Assembly: GCA_946699065.1 (NCBI GenBank)
Contig: CAMPDV010007676.1
Location: 34,427 to 98,426, forward strand
Direction of reading: 5' to 3'
Source: Loxodes magnus
Lineage: Eukaryota; Ciliophora; Karyorelictea; Loxodida; Loxodidae
Length of the DNA: 64,000 nt
In this document: positions 1 to 10,719 of the stretch, piece by piece
How the letters are laid out: every line of letters begins with the position of its first letter
Numbering within the stretch: position 1 is the stretch's first letter
The notes under the pieces: generated by a model
The model's database searches: none
Seen by the model: only the letters and a program-made list of their open reading frames with translations
Told to the model about the DNA's origin: nothing
Translations under genes and position numbers: made by a program

Positions 1-950
1 ACTAGCATCTTATTGTACTACTGTATTTTGTTTTATGAGTATAACTATAAATTATACCCACCAAACATATAAGCATATTGCTAAGTTTAATCACAGCCAA
101 ATATATTAACCAGAGTATTTATTTATTTAATCCTTTTAAATTTATTTCTCCTAATGTCAAAGATCTCACATTCATATAGTGCAATAAACTCTTAATTTAA
201 GTTTCTAGCTCCTGAAACAATTTAGACAATCTACTTTCTATTATAGGTTGTTTTATGGTAAAATCTTGCCTATTCCATTTAGAACTCCTCCACTTAATCA
301 TTAGAATAAAATGAAAATCTTTCTTAATTCTAACTTTTTCCTCCAGATGCTAACAAACTTTATTCTTTTATTTATTAAATTTAAATCAAACATCCTTCTA
401 CTTTTTCTAAGCAAGTATTCTACTCTTAAAAGTAGCTAGAAGCAATTTAACAACTTTTTATGATTGACTATTTTCTTCTGATGGTTAAGATAGAAGAGAA
501 TTTTTTTATTTTTTTTAATTTGTGCATATTTCATATTTTATAACTCCTAATCCAAACTTACCAAAAATTTCTTCTAACACTCTAGCTTTTGGAGTTTTTT
601 AGTATTTTTCTGATATATAAAATTTTAATTATTTAATTCTCTAGATTAAACTTGAATTATCTTGTTTCCTTTTATTGGTTTCCCATGGGTATGGATTTAT
701 TATTTTCCTTTTAAAATTAAAAAAATGGTATTTTCTTATGTGTAAAGACGTTTAATTTCCTTTATTTTTTAAATCTTATAAAAGATATTTTTGGATTAGA
801 AATTAATAGAGAACGATTTAATAATGTTAACTATCAAATGAGGCTATTTAATTAGAATAATCATGTTTTCACTTTCAACTGATTAGTTTTTTTTCTAATT
901 TTAGTTTAAGTGCTCTTAACAAAGAGTTTGTTTATATATTTTTAACTTAA
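1..950 (-). CDS. Unrecognised protein, 3' part (runs off the left edge)
   Basis: I do not recognise this protein. Read on the minus strand with TAA/TAG as Gln and TGA as Trp, one frame from about 950 down to base 1 keeps a mixed, protein-like composition. It has well spread Lys, Glu, Gly, Arg and Trp, while the other frames give mostly Asn/Ile/Phe/Tyr runs. Recognisable stretches are ARVLEEIFGKFGLGVIKYE near 570-520 and IESRLSKLFQELETQIKSLL near 230-170. Under this code an open frame proves nothing, so the call rests on composition only. The start is not defined, and the end lies outside the window. It would be divergent from the plus-strand gene that follows. Confidence 0.38.
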
Positions 951-1009
951 CACTTCTTTTTATCCCAGCTTATATATATCTTTGGTGGTATTCAATTCTA
1001 TATTTGCTT

Positions 1010-1809
1010 AATTATTTATTTCAAGCTTCTTTACATATTTTGTAATAAAATGTGTTTCTCTATTTGCAAATATAGGAACTTAATGGCATTTCATATTATA
1101 AAAGATTTAAGTATTATAAAAGGTTTAATTATATGCTTTTATAACTGCCTATTCGACTATTTGTTTCCTTTTAAAGCAGACTTTTAAAATTTTAACTTGG
1201 ATGTGATATTATATTATCTAAAACTTTAGGGAAATTTATATATTAGAATAAACTATTTTGACGAGTTTATTAATCTTAGGAACTTGGTTTTTTAGAAATT
1301 CTTGCCTATATATCTATATTCTTGTAGATTATATCTCTTTTAGTCTTTGTTTTTAAAAGCTACATAACTTTTGAATCCTAATGTATTACTACATAATATA
1401 TGCAATCAAAAATATGATCTAGATTATCGTAGATTACACCAAAGATAGAGATGATATAATTAATATGGTTATGAATACTAAATTCCTATTTCAAGATATA
1501 GGAAAAAGTTCTCAGTTTATTTAGAGTTTCCAGTATATTTAAGGAGAATATGAAGCGACTGATTGCATATGAAATACATATATTGATCTAATATTAGTAA
1601 ATTACTTATATAATGAATGAAAACTTTCACTTATAGACCTTTCAATATATGATTAGACTATATATCTTTCCTGATATCTATAAAGAGTTTAGATTTATAA
1701 ATAAAAATGCTTCAAAGAGATATTAATATTAATTATAAAAGAGGTTTGAGATAAAGAAAATTTAGATGAAAAACAGAAAATAAGTAAAGTTAGAATTGAA
1801 ATGAAGTGA
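1010..1809 (+). CDS. Putative polytopic membrane protein, 3' part
   Basis: The reading frame ends at two consecutive TGA codons (1807-1812), a plausible terminator in a code where a lone TGA can mean Trp. The last 140 codons are convincingly coding, with the stretch VDYTKDRDDIINMVMNTKF at about 1429-1485 followed by an acidic segment containing GEYEATD. Upstream of it the frame is a series of hydrophobic segments (about 1010-1390) that could be membrane helices. T-rich DNA gives hydrophobic residues in any frame, so that part is weaker. No family was recognised and no start codon could be fixed. Confidence 0.4.
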
Positions 1810-1999
1810 TGAGATTAAATCTGCATATTTATTAACATTTATTTATATCTAGCTGATGAAAACCAATCTAGCATGAATAAAGTAAAAATACTCTTTAGGT
1901 TTAAAAACTAAGTTTAAGCTTCATAATTTGATTATTTAATGTTTAATCTGCGTTATGTATTTTAAATATATTTTTTGTTGTTAATTTATTGTTTGAAGA

Positions 2000-2607
2000 A
2001 TGGCTGTCTTCCTTGAACAAAATTATTATCTCCTGCCTATGAAGCCTACTAACTCAAGTAGAGCCTCCAAAAAAGGAAACAATGACAAAAAAGAAAAAAT
2101 TTTTGGACTGTCCAAATGTTTAAAATTTAAATTTTAGTTGAAATGCATTGTTCGAGTAAGTGGACATATATTAACAAAAGACATCCATGTAGTGCAAGAG
2201 TGGAACTTTGAAAATACCAGGAAAAGAAATCCAGTAGATATTGAAATGTGCATGATCAACCATGATCAAAAGAATTCATAATATGAAATAGGAATAATGA
2301 TGTCAAAAGTAGAAGGTCCTATCAGAGATGTGATGCATGAATTAAAATGGAAATAAAAGGAAAGTAGTTTAGTTTTATATTATATAAAGAAAAAAGTGGT
2401 GAACCTATTAAAGATAGAGACACTATAATTTATTATTATTATAGCTAATCTAAGTATTATATTTACATTTTTATCGAGTTTTTCTATATTAAGTTAATAG
2501 GGTTTTTATTAACATTATTAAATAATGTCGAGAATAAATCTATAAAAGTTTATTTATTTATAATTTGCAAAAAATTTAAGCTAGAAATTCATTAAATAAC
2601 TAACTGA
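2000..2607 (+). CDS. Small unrecognised protein with probable 26-nt intron
   Basis: An ATG at 2000 opens a frame with clearly coding composition, starting MAVFLEQNYYLLPMKPTNSS and continuing through VRVSGHILTKDIHVVQEWNF and IMMSKVEGPIRDVMHELKW. It is visibly less AT-rich than its surroundings. After about 120 codons the sensible frame changes. A GT...AG stretch at 2364-2389 (26 nt) would join it to a second exon that begins KSGEPIKDRDT and reaches a TGA at 2605-2607. The tail after that is poor in informative residues, so the true end may be earlier. No family was recognised. The probable gene on the other strand at 2620-3460 would be convergent with it. Confidence 0.5.
2364..2389 (+). other. 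Candidate 26-nt intron
   Basis: GT at 2364-2365 and AG at 2388-2389. Removing the segment shifts the frame by exactly the amount needed to go from the coding-like frame before it to the coding-like frame after it. No related gene copy is available here to confirm it, unlike the introns of the A family. Confidence 0.35.
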
Positions 2608-2619
2608 ATTGGATTTGCT

Positions 2620-3460
2620 TAATTTTATTTATATTATTAAGAAATAAAAGTCAAGGAATATTTGAAAGTTCTCTGAAGTTTCTTTTTTTATATCTAATCT
2701 GCTCCTAGACAGGTTTTAACTGATTTTCCATCCAGCATTAGTAGAATATTTAATGAGATAAATCTTTTCTTCTATATCAGTATCTATTATTTCAATGAAG
2801 CCTTGATATTTTCTTCATAATTCTTGGTCTTTTTATCCTTCAATTCCCAGAACATTTTTACAAGTCTTGACCAAATGAAAAATGAACTGCAGTATTGATA
2901 ATTATTTCGACTATTTTTTAATATTTATAAGTCTTGCCGCTTTACTTTTCATTCCATTTATTTCTTAAATATCTATTTTGTTAAAAATTTTTATTTTATT
3001 CCTGTATTAGAAATAGATTTTTATGAATTTCTGTTAATTTTAATTACTGAAATTAAGTTCCTTCTTTTACTAATTTAAGATGCTTCTCGATATCATCTGT
3101 TTATTAAATTAAGCTTGAAAATTACTTTTATGCTTATTTTCTTCGGGGTTTTAACAGATCTACCCCAGCCTTTAATTAATTTCTTTTAGTTGGCAAATTC
3201 TCCTTAATTTCGCTTAAAATAGGGTTAGTTTCCCAACGTTTGAATGTTCTTTAGTCTTCAATCAATTATAGACTTTTACTTATGAGGAAATCTTTCCTAA
3301 TTTAAAGAACTAGAAATTATTTTTTCCGCTTTTAAAATTTTATTTTTCTCTTAAATTTCTTCTTTGTTATTTAAAAATTCAGTTTCATTTTTTTCTACCT
3401 TCAAATTACTAAAAAGATTTTATTATGAATGACTAAAATTTTAAAAAATTTTAAACTAAA
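2620..3460 (-). CDS. Unrecognised basic protein, in three frames
   Basis: The minus strand carries coding-like sequence in three successive frames. The first (3460 to about 3130) contains NLKVEKNETEFLNNKEEI and KLIKGWGRSVKTPKK. The second (about 3110-2890) contains DDIEKHLKLVKEGTQ. The third (about 2880-2650) is the clearest, with LGIEGQKDQELWRKYQGFIE then DTDIEEKIYLIKYSTNAGW. The second junction would be explained by a 22-nt GT...AG intron and the first by a longer one. Both could equally be frameshifts in a decaying gene. I do not recognise the family. The upstream edge abuts the GC-rich island at 3480-3730. Confidence 0.42.
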
Positions 3461-3479
3461 AGAGTTTTTGGACTACAAC

Positions 3480-3730
3480 TTCTTGCAGTTTAACGATCCC
3501 AACACTCCCTTCATGGGATAACGGGGATATCCTGTTGCTTTCGAAAAGCAACTGCCAGGGAGCTCCATCGCTATGGGCAGCCAGGCTTCAAGCCCCTACC
3601 AGGAGTGGATAATCAAGAGGAAGGCGTTCCCTTGCAAAGGTTGACTTTGACCAGGGACTTTCTCAGCGACAGGAAAGGAACTTGTTCCTAGCCATAAAAC
3701 CAGAAAGTATGATTCAGAAGGTCAATCTCA
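3480..3730. other. GC-rich island of unknown nature
   Basis: This stretch stands out sharply from the AT-rich surroundings, as the gag-like islands do. Both strands read through as protein-like sequence under the reassigned code. The plus strand gives for example GYPVAFEKQLPGSSIAMGSQ, with TGA needed as Trp twice near 3645. A perfect 8-bp hairpin (3534-3552) and other short inverted matches would also suit a structured RNA. I find no second copy in the window and do not recognise it. It may be a fragment of a mobile element, a non-coding RNA or an isolated exon. Confidence 0.5.
3534..3552. repeat. Perfect hairpin inside the GC-rich island
   Basis: GTTGCTTT at 3534-3541 is complementary to AAAGCAAC at 3545-3552, with the three bases CGA as loop. 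It is a strong local stem for so short a segment. Its role is unknown. Confidence 0.6.
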
Positions 3731-3848
3731 GCTCCCACCATCTTTTTAATTATTTATGAATGACTAAAAAAATAGTAAAAGGAATATCTAAAGTTTTACT
3801 TGGCATTCATGATAATTTTAACTAAAATATTTACATAAATTACTCTAT

Positions 3849-6440
3849 TCATATCAATTTTAACTTTATACTTATAGATGAAATAGAAATACTTAGGTAT
3901 ATTTAGTTATTATCATTTTTAGTATCAAAACTTGCTATTAGTGATATGAAAATAATTATTAATTTTAAATTAATATAATCAAGTTCTTCTCAGCTTTGTA
4001 TTCTAATCCACTGTTTGGAACTCTTGTCGTCATATATATAAAGCAATTCTTATTCCTTTTCATTTGCAGAATACATGTATATTTTTCCTCTGCTCTCAAC
4101 TCCATTATATCAAAATCCAAAATCATTATTAGGAAATGCTTCTCCCTCTTCATTATATTCTTTTATCCATATATATACGTTCCTTTCAGACACTTTTAAT
4201 TGTCATATACTAATGTTCCGGATTTCTCCCTTATATAGACACATGAAACACTTAAAGCCTTTTATGATAAATTTACTTCACTTTAATATCATTTGTTATT
4301 CATTCAATCATAAAGCATACTTTATTTAGTTCATTATCATTATTATCATAACCTCCCATAGTGTAAACCTTTTCTTAAATACACTCTATTCCATTGCAAC
4401 CTATCTTATATTGATGATCACTTATTTTTCTACTCTTTCCACTTAAATTCTCTCGTATCTCACATTTATTGATCATTTCTTCCTCTTAATAATAATATCC
4501 ATTTACTATATAGATTGTATTAGATCTATTTCATGTCATTGATGGTAAATATCTTGAGAATATTAGATTAGATTTAGCTGATATCTGATTCGAATCTATT
4601 TATATAAGAGAAGAATCTTGGTGAGTTCAATAATTTCCTCCTGCAAGCATTATTTTTTCTTCCACTAATTATAAGCAAAACATTCAATTGCCATAAATAG
4701 CTTTAAGATATTTTACTTGTTACTAACTTAAAATATTTTAATCTATATTAAAGCACTATATTTCGTTTGAGCTTCATTTAATTCTCATATAAGTTCTTTG
4801 ATTCTATTAGTTCAATTATTATACCTCTTCAAGTGTAATGTTTCTTGATTCCTATTCTCTATTTTCAGTAGATATCTACTACATCTGCATTATATTTTAA
4901 AGTTTTCTTCTTTCTTCAGATACTGAGAAAGTACATGTTTACTATTATTCCTCTTTTAACGATGCTATTTTCATGCTCAATTTTTCTTTCATTTCTTATC
5001 AAGAAATTCTTTAATCAGGTTGCTGTTTTCAACATTATCGTATCAAGTTTCCAAAGTTCTGAGGACAATTTTATGGAATTTCTTCTCTCCCACCCTTTTA
5101 AACCATTTCTATTAACTTTTCTTCTTCAATACCATTAAAAGGTATTTATCTTGTTGCTATTTCTCACATTAATATTCCTAAAGCGTATATATCTGAGGAA
5201 AAATTAAATTTAGAGTGCACATTAAGTATCTCAGGAGCTGTTTATTAAAGATTTCCTTCCATTTAATTCTAAACTCCCAAACTATTTCAACCAAAGTTAA
5301 TTTTTGCTAAGCTAAAATCACTGATTTTGACTCTTAAATTATTATCCAATAAAACATTCTAACTCTTCAAGTTTCCATGTACTATATTCTGTAAATGTAA
5401 GTACTCTAAACCTTCAATAATATCATGAGTAATTTGAAATCTAAGATATCATGGTAACTCCATCTTATTCTATAGTAATTCAAACAAAGATTATGTCATA
5501 AGTTCCATTACTAAACTTAAAGGAGAAGGGCAGTAACCTTTTATGTGGATTACATTTGGATATTTCAATTAGCATAATTAACATAATTTCCCTTCAAAGT
5601 CTGTCATCACTTCTGGATTTTAAGACTATATAAATAATTCCTTTATTGCTACATCGTTATCTTCATACTTTCCTTCATATACTTCTCCTAATCTTCCTTT
5701 TCATATAAGCTTCTTCTTAATAAGATTTTAAGATCTAATGATAAATTTTTCTTCAAAGCTTGTTTAAATTTTTATAACTTATAGCCTTAATCGTTTATAT
5801 CTCAATATATCAGAAAAAAATAATAATCATGGAAACGAAAAAAAATTAAAGTATATAACTCTTCTAGCATTATCCCTTTCTTTAAGGTATGATATCCTTA
5901 AACAATCTATTAAAAAAAGCTTTGATTTATCTTATACCAATTAGTTAGCAAATATATAGAAAATATTTTTGATAAAAGGATATAATTTAACTAAAACATT
6001 CCCTAAAACTATAAAATTATGGAATACCATACATTAAGGCTGATTCAACCTCTCTATGAGGTTATTTTTTAAGTATCTAAGAAGAAGCTTATATTAAGCA
6101 AACTAAAATATTTATTTTTAGAGTTTAAAGAAAAAAGTATTTATATGACTATTATCTTCTATAGTCTCTATGCTTTAGACTTTATCTTCTTAATGAGGGT
6201 AATAAAAGATACTCTTGTCCATTTATTTACCCTTGTCACTTTCCACATTGAAATTAATCGTGTTGCTTGCTACCACTAACATCTTAGTTATTTTCGAAAT
6301 TTCTATTTCATGTGATCTTTCTTCAAATATTTCATATGCAAGATAGTTAAAAAAATTAAAGATCAAAACAATTAAATAATTGAAGTGGAGGATATTTTAG
6401 GACAACACTAAATAATTGAGTTATTGTATATAAGCAAAAG
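3849..6440 (-). CDS. P1: tyrosine-kinase-like pseudokinase fused to kelch repeats
   Basis: A single minus-strand frame runs from about 6440 to 4300. The N-terminal part (to about 5780) is partly hydrophobic. The kinase domain follows, with glycine loop KGRLGEVYEG (about 5670-5700) and VAIK with the Lys at 5641-5643. The catalytic loop reads HGNLKSQN (His 5377-5379, Asn at 5371-5373 where HRD has Asp). DFS replaces DFG (5311-5319), then APE (about 5230-5240), LMWEI and IRQCWKQQP follow. Both Trp in these last motifs are TGA (5164-5166, 5029-5031). A Gln-rich linker leads into kelch-type repeats (AGGNYW near 4640, YTMGGYDNND near 4350). The final part, from about 4290 to a TGA at 3849-3851, is in another frame, so an intron or frameshift lies near 4290. 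The start codon is not fixed. It is probably catalytically inactive and acts as a scaffold. Confidence 0.8.
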
Positions 6441-6459
6441 GATCTATTATAAACTAAAA

Positions 6460-7115
6460 AAGGAATAATGATTAAGTTTCATTAAAGATAACTTAAAAAT
6501 TAGCAATTTTAAGGTCAAAAAAATTAAAGGATGAAGCAAATGTAGTTCGAGACTTATACTTTAACAAGTAGATATAGGATTATATTTTTTGATATCGTTT
6601 AAGTTTACAAGCAGGAAACTTCTCATTTAGAATAATAGTAAAAGAATAATTTAATAGTAAAAAAAAGAGAAATAAAATCAGAATTTATGTAAAACTGTAT
6701 TAGATATCACGGATATTATATATATAACATATTGAAAAACTCCCATGTAAATTTTGTAAGGAGTTTATATAAAATAGAGAGATCATACTAAGAAATTTCA
6801 CATTTAAAAAAATTATTAAAGCTTTTAAAGCAAGCTAATAACGAATTGTCATTATTCGATTGTTTGCAAGTTAAGCAAAAAAATTGCTTTACCTTCCAAA
6901 AAATTTAAATTAACAAAGTACGTAAAACTTAAAAAAAGCATTTGAGAAGCTTGTAATTAAAAAAATTAGAATATATTTTCCTTAATATTATATTAAACTT
7001 AGTGACTTCAATCATCTATCATAATATCAAAGTATATGATAAAAATTTTAAAATTAATATGGATTAAACAAAAATTTCATATGAATAATCATTAATCATT
7101 AAAATAACTGTTCGT
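6460..7115 (+). CDS. Unrecognised protein, two coding-like frames
   Basis: The plus strand is coding-like here, in two frames that hand over near 6650. The first includes KLKDEANVVRDLYFNKQIQD (about 6520-6580) and LQAGNFSFRIIVKEQF. The second includes LKLLKQANNELSLFDCLQ (about 6800-6870) and a hydrophobic stretch around 6970-7020. The second part faintly recalls the N-box region of sensor histidine kinases (LNIILNLV), but I cannot show the His box or the glycine boxes and do not assign it. It lies between P1 and gag-like element E1 and may be a damaged gene. Confidence 0.33.
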
Positions 7116-8110
7116 CTTCCGGCTTAATTGAAATTTTAAATGCCTAAAATCTCCGTTCCTGCATTTTCATTCCTTGCATTGTTCTTTTCCTTAACTTCTC
7201 TCTTTTAAATAATCTGATTTGGGGATTTATTTTTTCCAGATTTTTCCATTTCCCGATGGAAAGAATTTCGTTGCGAGCGACTTCAGTTGCTATTAGTCAA
7301 CATTTCTACAGATATTTATTCTTATTTTAATCTATTAGAGACATTTCCACCATAAACGCAAAGTGCTGTTGGAAATATAGCACCTTTTTCTTGCTCTAGG
7401 AAATATTTTTTTTGAATCCCTATTTCCATTGAGTTCCTTATTAAGGCTTCTACAGGTTTTCTTCTATTAATTTTAGTCTTGAATCTAATTTTACTCAGTT
7501 TTTCTCGTGTTGCTCTTGCATTATTCAAAAATCATTTCTAAACTTGAAATTTGCTCATAAACTTCGACTTTAGCTCTTCGGTCTACCTTATGGACTTCAT
7601 CATCATCTTCATGATTTATCAAATCCTGACTTATCATATGCATCTCTTCGAGCTTTTTTATGTTTCTAATAAGTTGATGAATCAGCTGCTTCATCTACTC
7701 AGAGTCCATTTATTCTATTTCAGTTTATCTAAATAAAAGGTAAAAGGATCTATATTGAATTATCGTACTTTAACTTCTTCATTTATTTTTTATTTTCGTT
7801 ATTATTTTTATCAATTTAGTTGAGTGGTCTCTTTTTTCAGTTTTCAATAGAGGTGTTGAGAGCTGTGTTATCTTTTCTGTTCTGAATTTTTATCTCAGTT
7901 CTTACTTGTTCTTTGATGGAAGAGATCCACTTTATTTTAATTTGTAGGAGTTTATATTTTTTATAAGTTCTTCTAATCTATTAGATAGTTTTAGTTATTT
8001 TTATTAAGAAGAGCATTAAGTCGAAAAAGATGTAGTGAGAATATGTGCTTCTAGTTTTCTCTCCTATTCTGAGAGGTTTTATAAAAACCCTTCTTGAATC
8101 TAGCTATTTA
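7115..8110 (-). mobile_element. E1: degenerate gag-like element
   Basis: This is a GC-richer island on the minus strand. One frame reads KLEEMHMISQDLINHEDDDE (7660-7600), then an acidic/basic stretch likely to form a coiled coil, and later FFPSGNGKIWKK (about 7250). That last motif matches the region just downstream of the zinc knuckle in E2 and E3 (aromatic residue, then P-S/D-G, then I-Y/W-K). The knuckle itself is not clean: the cysteines near 7370-7340 fall in different frames, so this copy is decayed. The upstream part (8042-8099) shares a block with E2. No reverse transcriptase, protease or integrase was seen. It is most likely the gag end of a retroelement, or a gag-only derivative. 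Confidence 0.55.
8042..8099 (-). repeat. Block shared with E2 (5' side of gag-like element)
   Basis: On the plus strand both copies have a pyrimidine-rich TTTTCTCTCC or similar run, a GAGG box, then TTTTATAAAA or GGTATAAAA, then CC(C/T)TTCTTGA. The E2 counterpart is 17905-17968. Seen from the gag strand it lies upstream of the ORF, so it may be the element's promoter or 5' terminal region. Confidence 0.55.
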
Positions 8111-8475
8111 ATATATATTTCATATGACTAATACGTTATTAAATTTATACTTCAATTCATAAAAATTAATAGTGACAAACCATGAAAAAAAAAAATTCAT
8201 AAAGAAATATATTAAATATAATTTTGACTGGATTGTAATAGAAAAATTGTGTTAAATCATAAATGGAATAATTTTATAGAAGAGTCCTTGATTCAAGTAA
8301 AATCTTTCTCTATATACTTTATTTAAGTCTATCTGTTATGTGAATTCATATCTTTTTCTGGATCCGATATTTTTTTCTTTCTTTTTAATTTATCTACTTT
8401 TTTAAACTTGGAATTTGACTTATCTTTGGACTTATTCTAAGCAACTTTCTCCTCTTCAACATAGTATAAACTATT

Positions 8476-8498
8476 CTAAAAATATCTAAAGAACTTAC
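8476..8498 (-). other. 23-nt intron in A1
   Basis: GTAAGT...TTTTTAG, 23 nt on the minus strand. Removing it joins the coding frame ending EELKI to NSLYYVEEEKV. The same intron is found at 55301-55323 in A4, with one base different. Confidence 0.8.
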
Positions 8499-9263
8499 AA
8501 TCTTGAGCTCCTCAATTTAATTTTCCTCTTTATTCTCAATTAAGTTTAACTCTCTAAAAGTTGAGTTTTGTTCCTTTAAGTATACATTTGCAAAAGTCTC
8601 TTAAAGAGTTTTTAGTTAACTTGCATTTACGTTTTTCATAGAAGCAACATTTTCATCTTATATTTTTTTTAATTTTTTTATTTTCTTAGCTTTTGCTTAA
8701 TCTATTGTATCTTTAATGAGACAATATAGGCAAATTATTATTCCAAACAAAGTCACAAAATTTGATAAGGATACTACTATAAATCCTATTGCTTTTGATT
8801 TATCCGAATTTAATGATTCTAAAATTCTAGATTCACTTTCACCATCGAGAGTATAGAAATAGAAGTTGAAAGTATTTAGAGTGATAAACCAGACTTCTAA
8901 CATGATATGGGTAATATTCATTACTCTTCTTATAAAAGGTTTACAAACTATTACATAAACTGCTTGAGCTAAATTTATCAGAACTATCAAGATTATTTGA
9001 ACCAGAGGATAATCTCTCAATCCTATAAGCACTATTGCCAAGATAAATCTTCTTAGCAAGAATAAAGGATAAAATATAAGAGTGCTTAACTAACTTGTCT
9101 TTAGCTCATCAAAGAGAGGAAAATACTTTTTCTTAAACCGCTTAATTTATTTCTTATCTTGTGAGATTAAATTCTTCACTTGGTTATCTTTAACTTTCCT
9201 TTATAATTTAATAAATTTGATCACTATTTGGAAGAAATATAATATTACTAATACTTAAATAAT

Positions 9264-9280
9264 CTATATTTAAAAGTTAC
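9264..9280 (-). other. 17-nt intron in A1
   Basis: GTAACTTTTAAATATAG on the minus strand, 17 nt, identical to the intron at 54519-54535 in A4. Its removal restores the frame between SFIGM and IIQVLVILYFF. A2 and A3 have an 18-nt intron at the aligned position. Confidence 0.85.
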
Positions 9281-10262
9281 CATTCCAATAAATGATAAGA
9301 CTGAATTTAATCCAGTATAGAATGTCTCAAAACAACAGTTAAAGGCCTAAAGCATAATAGAGTAATTTAATTAAAGAGAGAATGCTAAATAGATAGAAAT
9401 TAGGAATCTATAGTGTAAATATTTATTTCTAAACTTATTTATTTTTTATACTTTTACTTTTTATCCAATTAAGCCTAAGATTAAGTCTATTACTAGATAG
9501 ATTGATATTATCATAATATGGAATAAACTATTTGCCAGAAAGGTGTAACTATAATACCCTATTATGAGTAAAATATTATCATTAATACGGTTCTCATCAG
9601 CATCTAAAGTAAAAGTCAGAAATTTATTATCGTTACCTTAAGCTACCATTTTACTTTCACTTTATTGGAAATAATAAGCAAATAAATTTGCAGGCTTTGG
9701 AACATTTACAAAAGCGTTTATTAAAATAAGTTATGAAGTTAAAACAAGAGTAAGTCATGCTGCCGAAGTTCCGCCTGAAGATCCTAATAAAACAGTTAAA
9801 ATAGAAGAACATCCGATTCCAACTATTATTGCCGCATCAGAAACTGCTGAAGTTGATTGCAAAAAAGCTTATTCTTATGAAGAAATATTAAAATCCTTAA
9901 GACTTATAGGTTCCTTGTTATAAGTCTTTTATTCTTCGCTATCATCATTTGATTTATCAATACATTTTCCATTTTCAAATATAAATTTTTCTTCACATTC
10001 TTCGCAAATCTCTTGACTTTAGTCACATTCTTTTACACAAGTTTTATTTGAAAATTGGATTTATTTACATTTCTTACAATGTTCTTATTCGTTACAACTA
10101 GGACACTAATCAATAAATTTAAATCCTTCTTTACATTATTTGCATTCTTCTTTGTCACATTTCTCACAATCATCAAAAAGCTGATCGCATCTTTTACATT
10201 CTTGATTTTATTGAACATACCCATCGATGGAACAATTTTAAGCGCATTTTCCTTCCAGCAAT

Positions 10263-10715
10263 GCTAAGGTGATTATATTAGAGAATGAAAATATCTAAAG
10301 CAATACAAACTTATGACTAACTTAGTATAACTTGTTTTTATCTTAAGGTATTTAAGTTGGCTATTTGTCTAAGAAGAACTTATCTAATTTAAATTTTTGA
10401 GAAGTTGCTTAAACTCAAAAATTAATTTATATGTGTAAAAACAGACTACTAATAGTGCTAGAATGGAGTGTTAAATTTAAAAGGATTTATCAAAATCTCA
10501 ATATTAAATCATTAAAGCCAGAACGGAAATAATAATCGATGTGTATTTATAAAGCTAAGTTTCATAGGCCAAACTTAGTAATATATTTAAGCTTGCAAGT
10601 TAATCTAAAATATCAATAAATTTTAAGTTTAATATAATGAAAGTATATCTATCTATTATAATATATATAACTAGCTATAGAAGCTTATATCTTGTAAATT
10701 AGTTTACAAGTATTA
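10263..10715. other. No recognised gene
   Basis: AT-rich sequence to the right of the A1 truncation point. I see no Cys-rich continuation of A1, no repeat shared with other parts of the window and no convincing coding frame. Confidence 0.5.
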
Positions 10716-10719
10716 ATTA

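Larger units (their letters stand above)
8257..10262 (-). pseudogene. A1: 5'-truncated copy of an A-family surface protein
   Basis: From 10262 leftwards the minus strand matches the last 2 kb of A4 almost codon for codon. It has the end of the Cys-rich region (GKCIDKSNDDSEE near 10000), the signature SSGG-SAAW (Trp = TGA), seven or so membrane segments and the cytoplasmic tail. Both introns (9264-9280 and 8476-8498) are at the same places as in A4. The match begins abruptly at LLEGKC. To the right there is no Cys-rich sequence, no LamG-like module and no signal peptide, so it lacks about 1,100 codons. The gene ends KLFHL then TGA (8257-8259). The frame is open throughout, so a truncated membrane protein could still be made. 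I infer a partial inverted duplication of A4 or of its ancestor. Confidence 0.85.

Noticed and set aside
3965..5138. Several standard-code ORFs of 60-85 codons on both strands
   Set aside because: They lie inside P1 in the wrong frames. The real signal is the minus-strand frame with reassigned codons, which carries the kinase and kelch motifs.
6800..7050. Possible histidine-kinase ATPase domain
   Set aside because: Only a weak N-box-like LNIILNLV is visible. The His box and the glycine boxes are missing, so it stays unassigned.
10033..10267. Overlapping ORFs on both strands, repeated at 21390-21756 and 53466-53771
   Set aside because: They are out-of-frame or antisense shadows of the conserved Cys-rich region of A1, A2 and A4. 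Their apparent conservation comes from the true coding frame.
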